DNA from: Rossellomorea vietnamensis
GTDB taxonomy: Bacteria > Bacillota > Bacilli > Bacillales > Bacillaceae_B
Assembly: GCF_008180615.1 (NCBI RefSeq)
Contig: NZ_VTEH01000004.1
Span: forward strand, 278,163 to 342,023
DNA: 63,861 nucleotides
Reading direction: 5' to 3'
Positions within the stretch are counted from its first letter, which is position 1; each line of letters starts with the position of its first letter. Shown here piece after piece: positions 17,780-25,823 of the stretch. The notes below the pieces were generated by a model. It ran no database searches. It had not been told where the DNA came from and saw nothing but the letters and a program-made list of their open reading frames with translations. The position numbers were made by a program, and so were the translations under genes.

Positions 17780-17831
17780 ATTTACACGAGAAGATAAAAA
17801 AAGCTAGTTTTGTCCCAGCCTCTTTGCGAAG

Positions 17832-18140
17832 TTAACATGTGACACATCTTATATTATTCTCATCATCAAGCTTCCAACCATCTTCCTTGACATTTAGGCT
17901 TTTAGAACATTTAATACAGCTATTTGGCCACCCGAAATAACGAAAATTAGCCAAGGCTTCAATATCAACAGACCAAACAACAATAGCTGTATACTCCTCT
18001 TGACTCAATTTTAGTTCGCTAGCTATATCATTCTCAAGCAAGCTTTCATGAAACTCTTCTACCGTTTTATCAAACAGTTCCATAGCTTTTTCATCGCTTA
18101 AATTTTTATAGAAAACTTGGTATAAAAGGTCATTTTTCAT
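17832..18140 (-). CDS. Hypothetical 102-residue protein with C-terminal Cys pairs
   Basis: Helical, acidic N-terminal part (about 1-70), then CIKC and a terminal CVTC about 20 residues later, which may bind zinc. The ATG at 18140 has AGGATGG upstream; another in-frame ATG lies at 18149. It lies inside the tRNA-flanked insertion, convergent with the SUKH gene. No family recognised; immunity or accessory function is only a guess from context. Confidence 0.6.
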   Translation of the reverse strand: MKNDLLYQVFYKNLSDEKAMELFDKTVEEFHESLLENDIASELKLSQEEYTAIVVWSVDIEALANFRYFGWPNSCIKCSKSLNVKEDGWKLDDENNIRCVTC

Positions 18141-18267
18141 TGTTACCATCCTAGAATTTAAGAGTAGGCCCTTTTACTGGGCCTTTATACATCTCACATT
18201 AAAATTTCTGGATGAGGATCCACTACCAGAACCACCCATTAGAATTCATCTAAAAGAAGCAAAATAA

Positions 18268-18312
18268 AAAAGAGCGAGAAATCCCTTTCTTATAAGGGTT
18301 CCTCGCTCTTTT
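18268..18312. terminator. tRNA-Arg terminator
   Basis: AGAGCGAG...CTCGCTCT stem with an inner CCCTT/AAGGG pairing and A/T runs at both sides, directly 3' of the minus-strand tRNA. Confidence 0.85.
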
Positions 18313-18318
18313 AATTAA

Positions 18319-18392
18319 CGTCCCAGGCAAGAGTCGAACTTGCGACCTACAGCTTAGGAGGCTGTTGCTCTATCCTGCTGAGCTACTGGGAC
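18319..18392 (-). tRNA. tRNA-Arg (anticodon CCU)
   Basis: Read on the minus strand, a full cloverleaf is formed: acceptor GTCCCAG/CTGGGAC, D arm GCTC...GAGC, anticodon arm ACAGC-CTCCTAA-GCTGT with anticodon CCT, and T arm GCAAG-TTCGACT-CTTGC. The discriminator is G and CCA is not encoded. It decodes AGG. Its 3' half (18314-18360) is repeated at 16313-16359. Confidence 0.95.
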
Positions 18393-18506
18393 ACAGGAAT
18401 TCATTATAAGGGATTTTATGAGAAAGGTCAAACAGTGTGCTTCATTCTGAATATAAACTCTTAGTAAAAATTGAAATTATCATAGATTTAGAGGACAAGC
18501 ATAGTA

Positions 18507-18532
18507 TATAATATAAAGCGAAATGATTACGA
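18507..18532 (+). promoter_or_regulatory. TATAAT element and Zur-like box
   Basis: TATAAT (18507-18512) is followed by GCGAAATGATTACGA (18518-18532), a 7-1-7 inverted repeat that differs in two positions from the Bacillus Zur consensus TCGTAATNATTACGA. It would overlap the transcription start of the permease gene, a repressing position. Confidence 0.5.
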
Positions 18533-18549
18533 TTGTTAGGAGATTTTAC

Positions 18550-19560
18550 ATGAATACTATGCGGACGTGGAGTCAGGAACTCCTTGGTATCTTGCTTTTT
18601 ATTCTTTTTATTGGACTGTTTTTGGCGGGAGACAGACTCACACCATTTTTACCGGATGTGATGGAGAACTCCAGTTTTACCAATATGGTGACCATATTCT
18701 TAAGTATATTGCTTGAGGCTGTACCGTTCATCTTAATCGGGGTGTTTGCTTCAGCAATCATCCAGGTGTTTGTTTCAGAAAATATGCTGCAAAAACTTGT
18801 CCCAAAGAGATTTCCGTATCTTGCCCTCTTTCCTGCGGTTTTTGTAGGGGCTTTGCTGCCGATCTGTGAATGTGCAATCGTGCCGGTAGCCCGGCGGCTG
18901 ATCAAAAAAGGTGTTCCGGCCCACTTGGCGATGGTCATCATGGTGACGGCACCCATTCTTAATCCGATCGTGCTTGCTTCTACATACTATGCGTTTCAAA
19001 ATAACCTCACGATTGTGTTCGGGCGCATGGGGATTGCTGCTGTCGCGGCACTGTTGATAGGAGCTCTGCTCTATAAGCTTTTTGGAAAGAAAGATCCACT
19101 GCGTGTTGAGAAAAAAGAAGGACATCATCACCATCATCACGAACATCATCAGGGATCAAATAAAATCTTGGAAACGATTGTCCATGCAAGTGATGAATTC
19201 TTCGATATGGGAAAATATTTGATTATCGGTGCCCTCATTGCGGCAGGATTTCAAACCTTCTTGGACAGGGAAATATTGAACGCAGTAGGGTCAAATGAAA
19301 TATTTGGACCGGCAGTCATGATGGTCTTTGCTTATGTGGTCTCGCTTTGCTCAGAAGCGGATGCGTTCGTTGCGTCTTCATTCGGAAGCATCTTTACATC
19401 AGGCTCTCTCCTCGCATTCCTGGTATACGGCCCGATGATCGACTTCAAAAATACCTTGTTAATGCTGGCATACTTTAAGAAACGTTTTGTACTCTTGTTT
19501 ATCGGAGTCGTAACGGTTGTCGTTTATGTCTGCACATTGCTGTTTCAAATTCTGTTCTAA
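18550..19560 (+). CDS. YcgR-type permease (DUF318/ArsP-like)
   Basis: 336-residue polytopic membrane protein of the permease family PF03773. The conserved LLPICECAIVPVARRLIKKGVP segment (about 102-125) with its Cys, VMVTAPILNPIVLAS and the second-half CSEADAFVASSF segment are present. A cytoplasmic loop near 200 is His-rich (six His followed by EHH), suggesting metal binding. The ATG at 18550 follows TTAGGAG. The next gene, 14 bp on, encodes the usual partner. Together with the upstream Zur-like box a role with zinc or another divalent metal is plausible but unproven. Confidence 0.85.
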   Translation: MNTMRTWSQELLGILLFILFIGLFLAGDRLTPFLPDVMENSSFTNMVTIFLSILLEAVPFILIGVFASAIIQVFVSENMLQKLVPKRFPYLALFPAVFVGALLPICECAIVPVARRLIKKGVPAHLAMVIMVTAPILNPIVLASTYYAFQNNLTIVFGRMGIAAVAALLIGALLYKLFGKKDPLRVEKKEGHHHHHHEHHQGSNKILETIVHASDEFFDMGKYLIIGALIAAGFQTFLDREILNAVGSNEIFGPAVMMVFAYVVSLCSEADAFVASSFGSIFTSGSLLAFLVYGPMIDFKNTLLMLAYFKKRFVLLFIGVVTVVVYVCTLLFQILF

Positions 19561-19574
19561 AAGGAGGCGTTATC

Positions 19575-20477
19575 ATGAAAACGGTCCAATTTCACACCTA
19601 CTTGCGGGGCATCATCTTAATCGGATACGCCCTGCTGATTCTGAAGCTGTTCCTTACATTTGATATGGTGAATTTTGTAGCGGAGAAGATGCATGGATAT
19701 ATGTATTTCGCTTTAGGTGTATTCATTTTTCTTGGGGCAATCCAAATAATCAGGGGAACGTCTTCTAAAAGCGAGACAAGCAGCTGTGGGTGTGAAGCCC
19801 ATGAACTGCCAAGGGGTTTCTTCAAAACAACCTTGATCTACAGTCTGTTTGTCGTTCCGATAATATTGGGATTCTTGCTGCCGGATAATCTGCTGGACAG
19901 CACGATCGCCTCCAAAAGAGGGGTAAACATCGGAAGCGGCATGTATACGGCTCCTCCTTCTACAGGAGAAAAAGCTGTAACGGAAGCGGAAGAGGACTCC
20001 TCTGGCACTGAAGCCCAGGAGAATGTATCTCAACTAGGAAACTATGAAGAATTTCCGGTCGAAAAGGATTTCGATAAACTGAAGGAAATCGTTCAAGGGA
20101 AAGATAAGATTTTCGTAAGAGATGAACAATTCATTCAAACACTGAGCATCATTGATGAAAACCTTGATGCTTATGTCGGGAAGGAAATCCAGCTGACAGG
20201 ATTCATTTATAAAGATGAAAGCTTTGTAGAGAATCAAGCAGTCATTTCCCGCTTCACCGTCACTTGCTGTGTGGCTGATGCAGGTGTATATGGGCTGCTG
20301 ACAGAGGATGAGGAGCTGGCTTCCCTGGAGCCGGACACTTGGGTGAACGTCAGCGGAATTGTGGATAAAGTCGACTTTAACGGATATATGATGCCCGTAC
20401 TGACCAATCCTGTTTACGAAGTGGTGGAAGCTCCTGAAAATCCTTATGTTGAAGAGTTTTTTATAAAAGTTGAATGA
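19575..20477 (+). CDS. TIGR03943-family (YcgQ-like) protein
   Basis: 300 residues. Two N-terminal hydrophobic segments (about 8-26 and 39-57), a Cys/His-bearing loop (SSCGCEAHE, about 72-80), a third helix (about 88-105), a low-complexity acidic linker, then a folded extracytoplasmic domain (about 165-298) with an ISRFTVTCCVADAGV core, probably OB-like. This family is encoded next to YcgR-type permeases, as here. AAGGAGG precedes the ATG. Confidence 0.87.
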   Translation: MKTVQFHTYLRGIILIGYALLILKLFLTFDMVNFVAEKMHGYMYFALGVFIFLGAIQIIRGTSSKSETSSCGCEAHELPRGFFKTTLIYSLFVVPIILGFLLPDNLLDSTIASKRGVNIGSGMYTAPPSTGEKAVTEAEEDSSGTEAQENVSQLGNYEEFPVEKDFDKLKEIVQGKDKIFVRDEQFIQTLSIIDENLDAYVGKEIQLTGFIYKDESFVENQAVISRFTVTCCVADAGVYGLLTEDEELASLEPDTWVNVSGIVDKVDFNGYMMPVLTNPVYEVVEAPENPYVEEFFIKVE

Positions 20478-20526
20478 AGATAAATAAAGGCTGTTTTCAC
20501 AAAGATTGTGGCTAAGTAAAAGTTAT

Positions 20527-20706
20527 GGATTTCAATCCAGCTGTAAGACTCCCCGGGTGCTGGAACTAGATTTGGGGTCTCACCTGTCATAAAAAGCGGA
20601 AGCACCTTGGTCAGTCCCGACAGGAAAATAACCCCAAGGGGCTGAGTGCTGGAACTAGACGCCTGCTAGTCCCGCAGGAGATCGCACATCTTCCGTTCGA
20701 ATCTCC
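20527..20706. repeat. Structured intergenic repeat, second copy type
   Basis: Shares the GGGGTCTCACCTGTC block and the 3' border (CTAGTCCCGCAGGAGATCG...CTTCCG) with the element at 7787-8211. The centre differs: CCTTGG...CCAAGG arms around a GTCCCGACAGG segment. Non-coding. It occupies most of 20478-20844. Confidence 0.6.
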
Positions 20707-20771
20707 TTAAGTTAAAGGGAGGAAGGTATCGTAATTAAAAGCAGCGATATTCTAGAAAAGATCCTAAACAA

Positions 20772-20812
20772 AAAGCACCGGCGGACAACTGGTCTGCCGG
20801 TGTTTTTTGTTT
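20772..20812. terminator. Bidirectional terminator
   Basis: CACCGGCGGAC and GTCTGCCGGTG form an 11-bp stem flanked by A and T runs, between converging genes. Confidence 0.9.
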
Positions 20813-20844
20813 AAGGGTTTCATATATCTGATTTCAATGCTCTA

Positions 20845-21150
20845 TTAAAATTCTTCTGCATCTTCATCTGTATCAAGATCAGGCTCATCGGTACCTTCAC
20901 CATAAGGGTCTTCAGGTACTTCATTCAACATGCCTTCATTATCTTCGTCTGAACCTTCGTCATCAATGCTTGCGTCAGGATCTCCAGTATTGTCCTCGCT
21001 GTTTTCTGTATCATTCATGTTCTCATCTGTTTGTTCCGAGTTATCTTCTTCCATAATCGTGGTATCCTCTTGGCTTTCCTCATCACTGCAGCCTGCCAGA
21101 GCAATTCCTGCTGCTAGAGGGACTGATAGAAATAAATTTTTCTTATTCAT
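20845..21150 (-). CDS. Acidic lipoprotein, unknown
   Basis: 101 residues with a lipoprotein signal: positively charged N-terminus, hydrophobic core, and lipobox LAGC with Cys at 21. The mature part is almost entirely Asp, Glu, Ser, Thr and Asn, without a recognisable fold. AGGAGAG precedes the ATG at 21150; in-frame sequence upstream is not part of the gene. Such acidic lipoproteins are common in Bacillaceae and have no assigned role. Confidence 0.75.
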   Translation of the reverse strand: MNKKNLFLSVPLAAGIALAGCSDEESQEDTTIMEEDNSEQTDENMNDTENSEDNTGDPDASIDDEGSDEDNEGMLNEVPEDPYGEGTDEPDLDTDEDAEEF

Positions 21151-21296
21151 ACCTAACACTCTCCTTTTGAAAATTGATCTAGCTGCATATAAAATGTTTA
21201 CCACATTCATTTTTTCATAAACAAATCGATGAAATTCAAAGTATGATTGAATGGTACGATGCCTGATCATGGTGCATGGCAGGTGGGTGAAGGAGG

Positions 21297-21350
21297 TTTG
21301 CGGCCCACTATCCAGAGTCAATCTCAATAGCGCGTGAAAAGACATGTAGA
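21297..21350. repeat. Solitary relic of the 53-bp repeat
   Basis: TTGCGGCCCACTATCC followed by GTCAATCTCAATAGCGCGT resembles consecutive parts of the 53-bp units at 5.9-6.2 kb (TTGCAGCCCACTATCC and GATCTCAACGGCCCGT). It is the only notable item in the gap 21151-21458. Confidence 0.45.
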
Positions 21351-21458
21351 TTCCTGTGCTCATGGATAGAATTTAGGTAATTGCAGGCCCCCATAAAGAG
21401 CCCTCTTAACATAAAAATAGACATACTCTTCATGGAATAAGAAGAATATGTCTCTAAT

Positions 21459-22475
21459 TTAATTTTCCCTCACAAGCTTCTTGCGGTCAGGAGACTGGGG
21501 CGGCTCCTCCAGCCAGCCGTATTTCACCATAATGTCGGCTCCGCTTTTTCCGAGTCTGCCGGCTTCAACAGCCATCCGCAGATAATTGGAGGCAACATCA
21601 AATCTCATGCTTGCTGAAGCCGAAGTGCCATAATTTCCGATTCCTGCATTCATCACAAGTACAACTGTAAACATCATCAGTTTTTCGGAAAAGACCGGTG
21701 TGGTGGAGTCCTGTACATTGGTATCCCAAGACATAGGTGCCTGCATGTCATTGTCTACCAGGGTTTTGCCGAAAATTTTAATGTGCTTCTGGGCAATCTG
21801 CTGGGCGCGCACCATAAAATCCTTCACATCAGGAGTTTCAGCCATTTGAGCAAAGCTGGTAGTGAGCATGTTTCCGAGCAGGTTTGTTTCAGTATTCATA
21901 AATAGGTGTGAAATTTCAATAGCATTCAAAGGCCGCTTTTCAGTGAAAGGATTTAAACTGCCGCTGAAATAATTTTTTTCTTCGACAAAACCAATTCCTT
22001 TGGGATAAGGCATATAGGGAGACCTGACCAGGATGCCCATATCCAATGTAGCTTCGGTTGTTTTTTGATATAAGTCGCTGGTGAACCTTAAACACCCTTG
22101 ATAGAAATTGATGATATCTTCACGGACCGCCAGAGACAGGGCACCGCTATAGGTTAACATTCCTACTTTCGACATTTGCCTCATGAACATCAAAAAGAAA
22201 ATATCCTCATACATTCGTGGTGTGTCAGGATTAACATCTTGTTCAAGAGTAAAACCAGCAGGCTGGGGAATCTGCTCCTTCTCATACAGCTTCTTTAAAA
22301 AGGTAACATGATCTAATGAAGCTTGCTGGGTTAAAAGAAGAAGGTCTTTGATTTTAGGATCCTCACACTTCTCTAAAAAATATTCAATCATACATAGGGA
22401 AGAAGTATCATTTTGGTAGGTAGTCCATAAAGTCGCTAACTCACCGGATGTAAGTTTTGTTGAATGGTCAGACAT
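21459..22475 (-). CDS. DUF3231 family protein
   Basis: 338 residues in two similar all-helical halves (about 5-165 and 170-330), each with ferritin-like four-helix character and a region such as LLLLTQQASLDHVTFLKKLYEKE or RAQQIAQKHIKIFGKTLVDN. This is typical of DUF3231, common in spore formers. No catalytic motif is evident. The ATG at 22475 has CAGGAGGG at 7 bp. Single gene, divergent from csoR. Confidence 0.87.
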   Translation of the reverse strand: MSDHSTKLTSGELATLWTTYQNDTSSLCMIEYFLEKCEDPKIKDLLLLTQQASLDHVTFLKKLYEKEQIPQPAGFTLEQDVNPDTPRMYEDIFFLMFMRQMSKVGMLTYSGALSLAVREDIINFYQGCLRFTSDLYQKTTEATLDMGILVRSPYMPYPKGIGFVEEKNYFSGSLNPFTEKRPLNAIEISHLFMNTETNLLGNMLTTSFAQMAETPDVKDFMVRAQQIAQKHIKIFGKTLVDNDMQAPMSWDTNVQDSTTPVFSEKLMMFTVVLVMNAGIGNYGTSASASMRFDVASNYLRMAVEAGRLGKSGADIMVKYGWLEEPPQSPDRKKLVREN

Positions 22476-22605
22476 AGATCGCCCTCCTGAACGCTTTAAC
22501 ATATAGGGTTATTATCTGCCAGGCGGTTAAATACATGTACATATTTATGGTTTTTTTAAAATGGGGGAAAAACAATGATAAGTATCACAATTCATTCTCT
22601 TTACA

Positions 22606-22625
22606 TACTATAGGGGGGTATAGTA
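22606..22625 (+). promoter_or_regulatory. CsoR operator upstream of csoR
   Basis: TACTATAGGGGGGTATAGTA: a 7-bp inverted repeat around a G6 core, the form of CsoR operators. It lies 24 bp before the csoR start. Confidence 0.75.
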
Positions 22626-22649
22626 ATATGACGATAAGGAGGTGACGCA

Positions 22650-22988
22650 ATGGTATCGAACCCTGAAGAAATGATTGAAATCGATTCATGTTGCTCATCA
22701 GATGAAGAAAGAAAAAGTCACCATTCAGATAAAGTGAAAAGCAATCTGGTTACCAGGTTGAACCGCATTGAAGGACAAATTCGCGGGATAAAAAGATTAA
22801 TTGAAAATGATACGTACTGTGATGATGTCATTACCCAGATTTCAGCCACACAATCGGCGATGAACAGCGTCGCAAAACTCCTTCTTGAAGGGCATATGAA
22901 AACGTGTGTGCTCGAGAGGATCCAGGAAGGCGACACAGAAGTCCTGGATGAAGTGCTTGTGACAATACAAAAACTAATGAAGAAATAA
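22650..22988 (+). CDS. csoR: Copper-sensing repressor CsoR
   Basis: 112-residue four-helix copper-responsive repressor. The Cu(I) ligands are visible as Cys57 (DTYCDD), His82 and Cys86 (EGHMKTC). The DNA-contact region LVTRLNRIEGQIRGIKR is conserved. An N-terminal extension carries a Cys-Cys pair (14-15) and a His-His pair (24-25) beyond the minimal family, perhaps extra metal contacts. AAGGAGGTGA precedes the ATG. It is first in a csoR-copZ-copA series with an operator upstream. Confidence 0.93.
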   Translation: MVSNPEEMIEIDSCCSSDEERKSHHSDKVKSNLVTRLNRIEGQIRGIKRLIENDTYCDDVITQISATQSAMNSVAKLLLEGHMKTCVLERIQEGDTEVLDEVLVTIQKLMKK

Positions 22989-23003
22989 AGGAGATGTATA
23001 AAC

Positions 23004-23210
23004 ATGGAAAAAATCACTCTGAATGTCAGCGGAATGTCATGCGGGCACTGTGTCAAAGCAGTAGAAGGCAGTGTTGGTGAACTGAAAGGGGTCCAGTCGG
23101 TTGGAGTAAACTTGGACTCAGGGCAAGTGGACGTCACGTATAATTCTGAAGAAGTAACAGTGAAAACAATCAAAGAAACCATTGACGATCAAGGATATGA
23201 TGTTCAATAA
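23004..23210 (+). CDS. copZ: Copper chaperone CopZ
   Basis: 68-residue HMA-domain chaperone that carries Cu(I) to CopA. The MSCGHC motif places the ligands at Cys13 and Cys16. A good AAAGGAG site lies before the ATG, 15 bp after csoR. A hairpin follows directly. Confidence 0.95.
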   Translation: MEKITLNVSGMSCGHCVKAVEGSVGELKGVQSVGVNLDSGQVDVTYNSEEVTVKTIKETIDDQGYDVQ

Positions 23211-23236
23211 ACGTGCCTTCATGGCGCGTTTCTTTT
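23209..23236 (+). terminator. Attenuator or terminator between copZ and copA
   Basis: AAACGTGCC (23209-23217) pairs with GGCGCGTTT (23223-23231) followed by CTTTT. It overlaps the end of copZ, so chaperone and pump may be made in unequal amounts. Confidence 0.6.
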
Positions 23237-23244
23237 GATGAAAA

Positions 23245-23262
23245 ATATACCCCATATAGGTA
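23245..23262 (+). promoter_or_regulatory. Second CsoR-like operator, before copA
   Basis: TATACCCCATATAGGTAT is an imperfect inverted repeat with C4 and GG half-sites, 18 bp before the copA start and downstream of the copZ terminator, suggesting separate copper control of copA. Confidence 0.45.
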
Positions 23263-23279
23263 TGAGAGGAGGACTTGAA

Positions 23280-25703
23280 ATGAGTGAAAACGCACGAGAG
23301 GTCAATTATAAGGTGACTGGAATGACTTGTGCTGCCTGTGCTTCGAGAATTGAAAAAGGATTGAATAAGATGGAAGGCGTCGAGGATGCAGCGGTTAATT
23401 TTGCTTTAGAACGTGCTTCTGTAAAATTTGATCCCTCTTCAGCTGCTCCAGAAGTCCTTCAGAAGAAGATAGAGGACCTGGGTTATGGTGTCGTTACCGA
23501 GAAAGCTGAATTTGACATTACCGGAATGACCTGTGCAGCCTGCTCTGCCCGAATTGAAAAGGGGCTTAACAAAACAGAGGGCGTCACTAAAGCAAACGTG
23601 AATCTTGCTTTGGAAAAAGCAACGGTTGAATATAATCCAACTCATATTTCAGCTGCCGAGCTGGTTAAAAGAGTTGAAAAGCTGGGATATGGCGCACGGG
23701 AAGCTGCCGATAAAAATTCTGAAGAAACAGCGGATTACAGGGAGAAGGAAATCCATAAGCAGCAGCGGAAATTTATACTTTCACTGATTCTGTCCCTGCC
23801 GCTTCTCTGGGCAATGGTCAGCCATTTTGAATTCACCTCATTCATTTATCTTCCAGAGTTCCTGATGAATCCATGGGTTCAGTTCGCATTGGCAACACCA
23901 GTGCAATTTTATGTCGGAAAGCAATTTTATGCAGGTGCATATAAAGCATTGAAAAATAAAAGTGCGAATATGGACGTCCTGGTTGCATTGGGAACATCAG
24001 CCGCATATTTTTACAGCGTGTATTTATCCATTGAATTGCTGGGGACGAACGAAGGAATGACGGAACTTTACTTTGAAACCAGTGCGATTTTAATCACGCT
24101 GATCATTCTTGGTAAATTGTTTGAAGCACGGGCGAAAGGGAGATCCTCGGAAGCAATCAAAAAGCTGATGGGGCTTCAGGCAAAGACGGCCACTGTCCTT
24201 CGAAATGGAGAAGAGACTGAAATTCCACTAGAGGAAGTGGCTGCCGGGGACATCGTTTTTGTAAAACCCGGTGAAAAGGTGCCTGTGGATGGAGAAGTAT
24301 TGGAGGGCCGTTCCGCTCTCGATGAATCCATGCTTACAGGAGAAAGCGTGCCGGTCGACAAGACAGCCGGAGATGAGGTCATTGGTTCTACCATTAATAA
24401 AAATGGATTTTTAAAAATCAAAGCTGTCAAAGTAGGAAGAGACACCGCGCTTTCCCAAATCATCAAGGTTGTAGAAGAAGCACAAGGATCAAAAGCGCCG
24501 ATTCAAAGGATGGCAGACCGGATATCAGGTATATTTGTGCCAATTGTTGTGGGTCTTGCTGTCATTACTTTCTTAGTATGGTTCCTGTGGATCACTCCGG
24601 GCGACTTTGCCGAAAGTCTTGAGAAGTTAATCGCTGTACTTGTCATCGCCTGTCCATGTGCACTGGGACTCGCGACTCCTACTTCCATCATGGCTGGGTC
24701 CGGGCGTTCCGCAGAATTCGGAATTCTATTTAAAGATGGAGAGCATCTTGAAACGGCACACACCGTCACAACGGTTGTTCTTGATAAAACAGGGACCGTC
24801 ACGAACGGCAAGCCTGTTTTGACGGATGTGATGACTCGTGAGGATATGAATGAAACGGAGTTCATGGAACTGGTCGCAGCAGCCGAGCGTCCGTCCGAGC
24901 ATCCCTTGGCCGTCTCCATTGTGGAGGGCATCAAAGAAAAAGGAATTGACACAAGTACTAACGCAGACTTTGAAGCCATTCCAGGCTTTGGTGTTTCAGC
25001 CCTTGTGAATGAGCGTCGAGTGCTGATCGGGACAAAGAAACTGATGGATCGTGAATCCATTGACGTGGATGAAGCTATCCTTCAAATGAAAACCGACTTG
25101 GAAAGCAGCGGAAAAACAGCCATGCTAGTAAGCATCGATAATCAGTATGCCGGTTTGATTGCCGTTGCGGATACAATTAAAAACACTTCAAAAGAAGCAG
25201 TCAACCGATTGAATGACATGGGACTTGAGGTCATCATGATGACAGGAGACAACCGGCGCACCGCAGAAGCCATAGCAAAAGAAGCGGGCATCGAGAATGT
25301 CATTGCAGAAGTTCTCCCTGAAGGCAAAGCAGAGGAAGTGAAAAAGCTTCAGAAGCAGGGCAAGAAAGTGGCTATGGTCGGAGACGGAATCAACGATGCT
25401 CCCGCATTGGCGGTTGCTGATATCGGGATGGCGATTGGAACAGGTACTGATGTGGCCATGGAAGCAGCCGATATCACCCTGATACGCGGGAACCTGAACA
25501 GCATAGCGGATGCCATCTTCATGAGTAAGAAAACCATCCGCAACATCAAGCAAAACCTGTTCTGGGCATTTGCCTATAACACATTGGGCATTCCGATAGC
25601 GGCTGTTGGACTTCTTGCACCTTGGCTCGCAGGTGCAGCAATGGCCTTCAGTTCAGTGTCAGTTGTGTTGAATGCGTTAAGACTGCAGAGGGTGAAGTTG
25701 TAG
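23280..25703 (+). CDS. copA: Copper-exporting P1B-type ATPase CopA
   Basis: Predicted 807 residues. Two N-terminal HMA domains (GMTCAAC with Cys17/20 and Cys85/88), eight membrane helices, the actuator TGES loop (MLTGESVPVD), the CPC metal site (IACPCALGLATP), the phosphorylation site DKTGT, the SEHPLA motif and the hinge GDGINDAPAL. All catalytic elements are intact. It exports Cu(I) from the cytoplasm. The ATG at 23280 follows GAGAGGAGG; the upstream in-frame ATG at 23235 lies within the terminator and operator. Confidence 0.96.
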   Translation: MSENAREVNYKVTGMTCAACASRIEKGLNKMEGVEDAAVNFALERASVKFDPSSAAPEVLQKKIEDLGYGVVTEKAEFDITGMTCAACSARIEKGLNKTEGVTKANVNLALEKATVEYNPTHISAAELVKRVEKLGYGAREAADKNSEETADYREKEIHKQQRKFILSLILSLPLLWAMVSHFEFTSFIYLPEFLMNPWVQFALATPVQFYVGKQFYAGAYKALKNKSANMDVLVALGTSAAYFYSVYLSIELLGTNEGMTELYFETSAILITLIILGKLFEARAKGRSSEAIKKLMGLQAKTATVLRNGEETEIPLEEVAAGDIVFVKPGEKVPVDGEVLEGRSALDESMLTGESVPVDKTAGDEVIGSTINKNGFLKIKAVKVGRDTALSQIIKVVEEAQGSKAPIQRMADRISGIFVPIVVGLAVITFLVWFLWITPGDFAESLEKLIAVLVIACPCALGLATPTSIMAGSGRSAEFGILFKDGEHLETAHTVTTVVLDKTGTVTNGKPVLTDVMTREDMNETEFMELVAAAERPSEHPLAVSIVEGIKEKGIDTSTNADFEAIPGFGVSALVNERRVLIGTKKLMDRESIDVDEAILQMKTDLESSGKTAMLVSIDNQYAGLIAVADTIKNTSKEAVNRLNDMGLEVIMMTGDNRRTAEAIAKEAGIENVIAEVLPEGKAEEVKKLQKQGKKVAMVGDGINDAPALAVADIGMAIGTGTDVAMEAADITLIRGNLNSIADAIFMSKKTIRNIKQNLFWAFAYNTLGIPIAAVGLLAPWLAGAAMAFSSVSVVLNALRLQRVKL

Positions 25704-25732
25704 AGATTTGATTTACATTTAAAAGTGTGGGA

Positions 25733-25770
25733 AAGGCACATGGGCTTAGCCTGTGTGTCTTTTTTTGGTT
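25733..25770 (+). terminator. copA terminator
   Basis: GGCACATGGGC and GCCTGTGTGTC form an imperfect stem followed by seven T. Confidence 0.7.
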
Positions 25771-25823
25771 TTGAAGGGAAATACAGCTTTGAGTCGAATG
25801 TATTGTTCAAAAGGAGTGATGCA

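Noticed and set aside
18518..18532. Fur box
   Set aside because: The half-site ATTACGA fits Zur better than the Fur half-site ATTATCA.
22606..22625. Promoter -10 element only
   Set aside because: The G6 centre with 7-bp inverted arms before csoR is better explained as the CsoR operator, though it may overlap promoter elements.
24503..25060. Minus-strand 185-codon ORF inside copA
   Set aside because: Shadow of copA; Ser/Thr/Val-rich low-information translation, no ribosome site.
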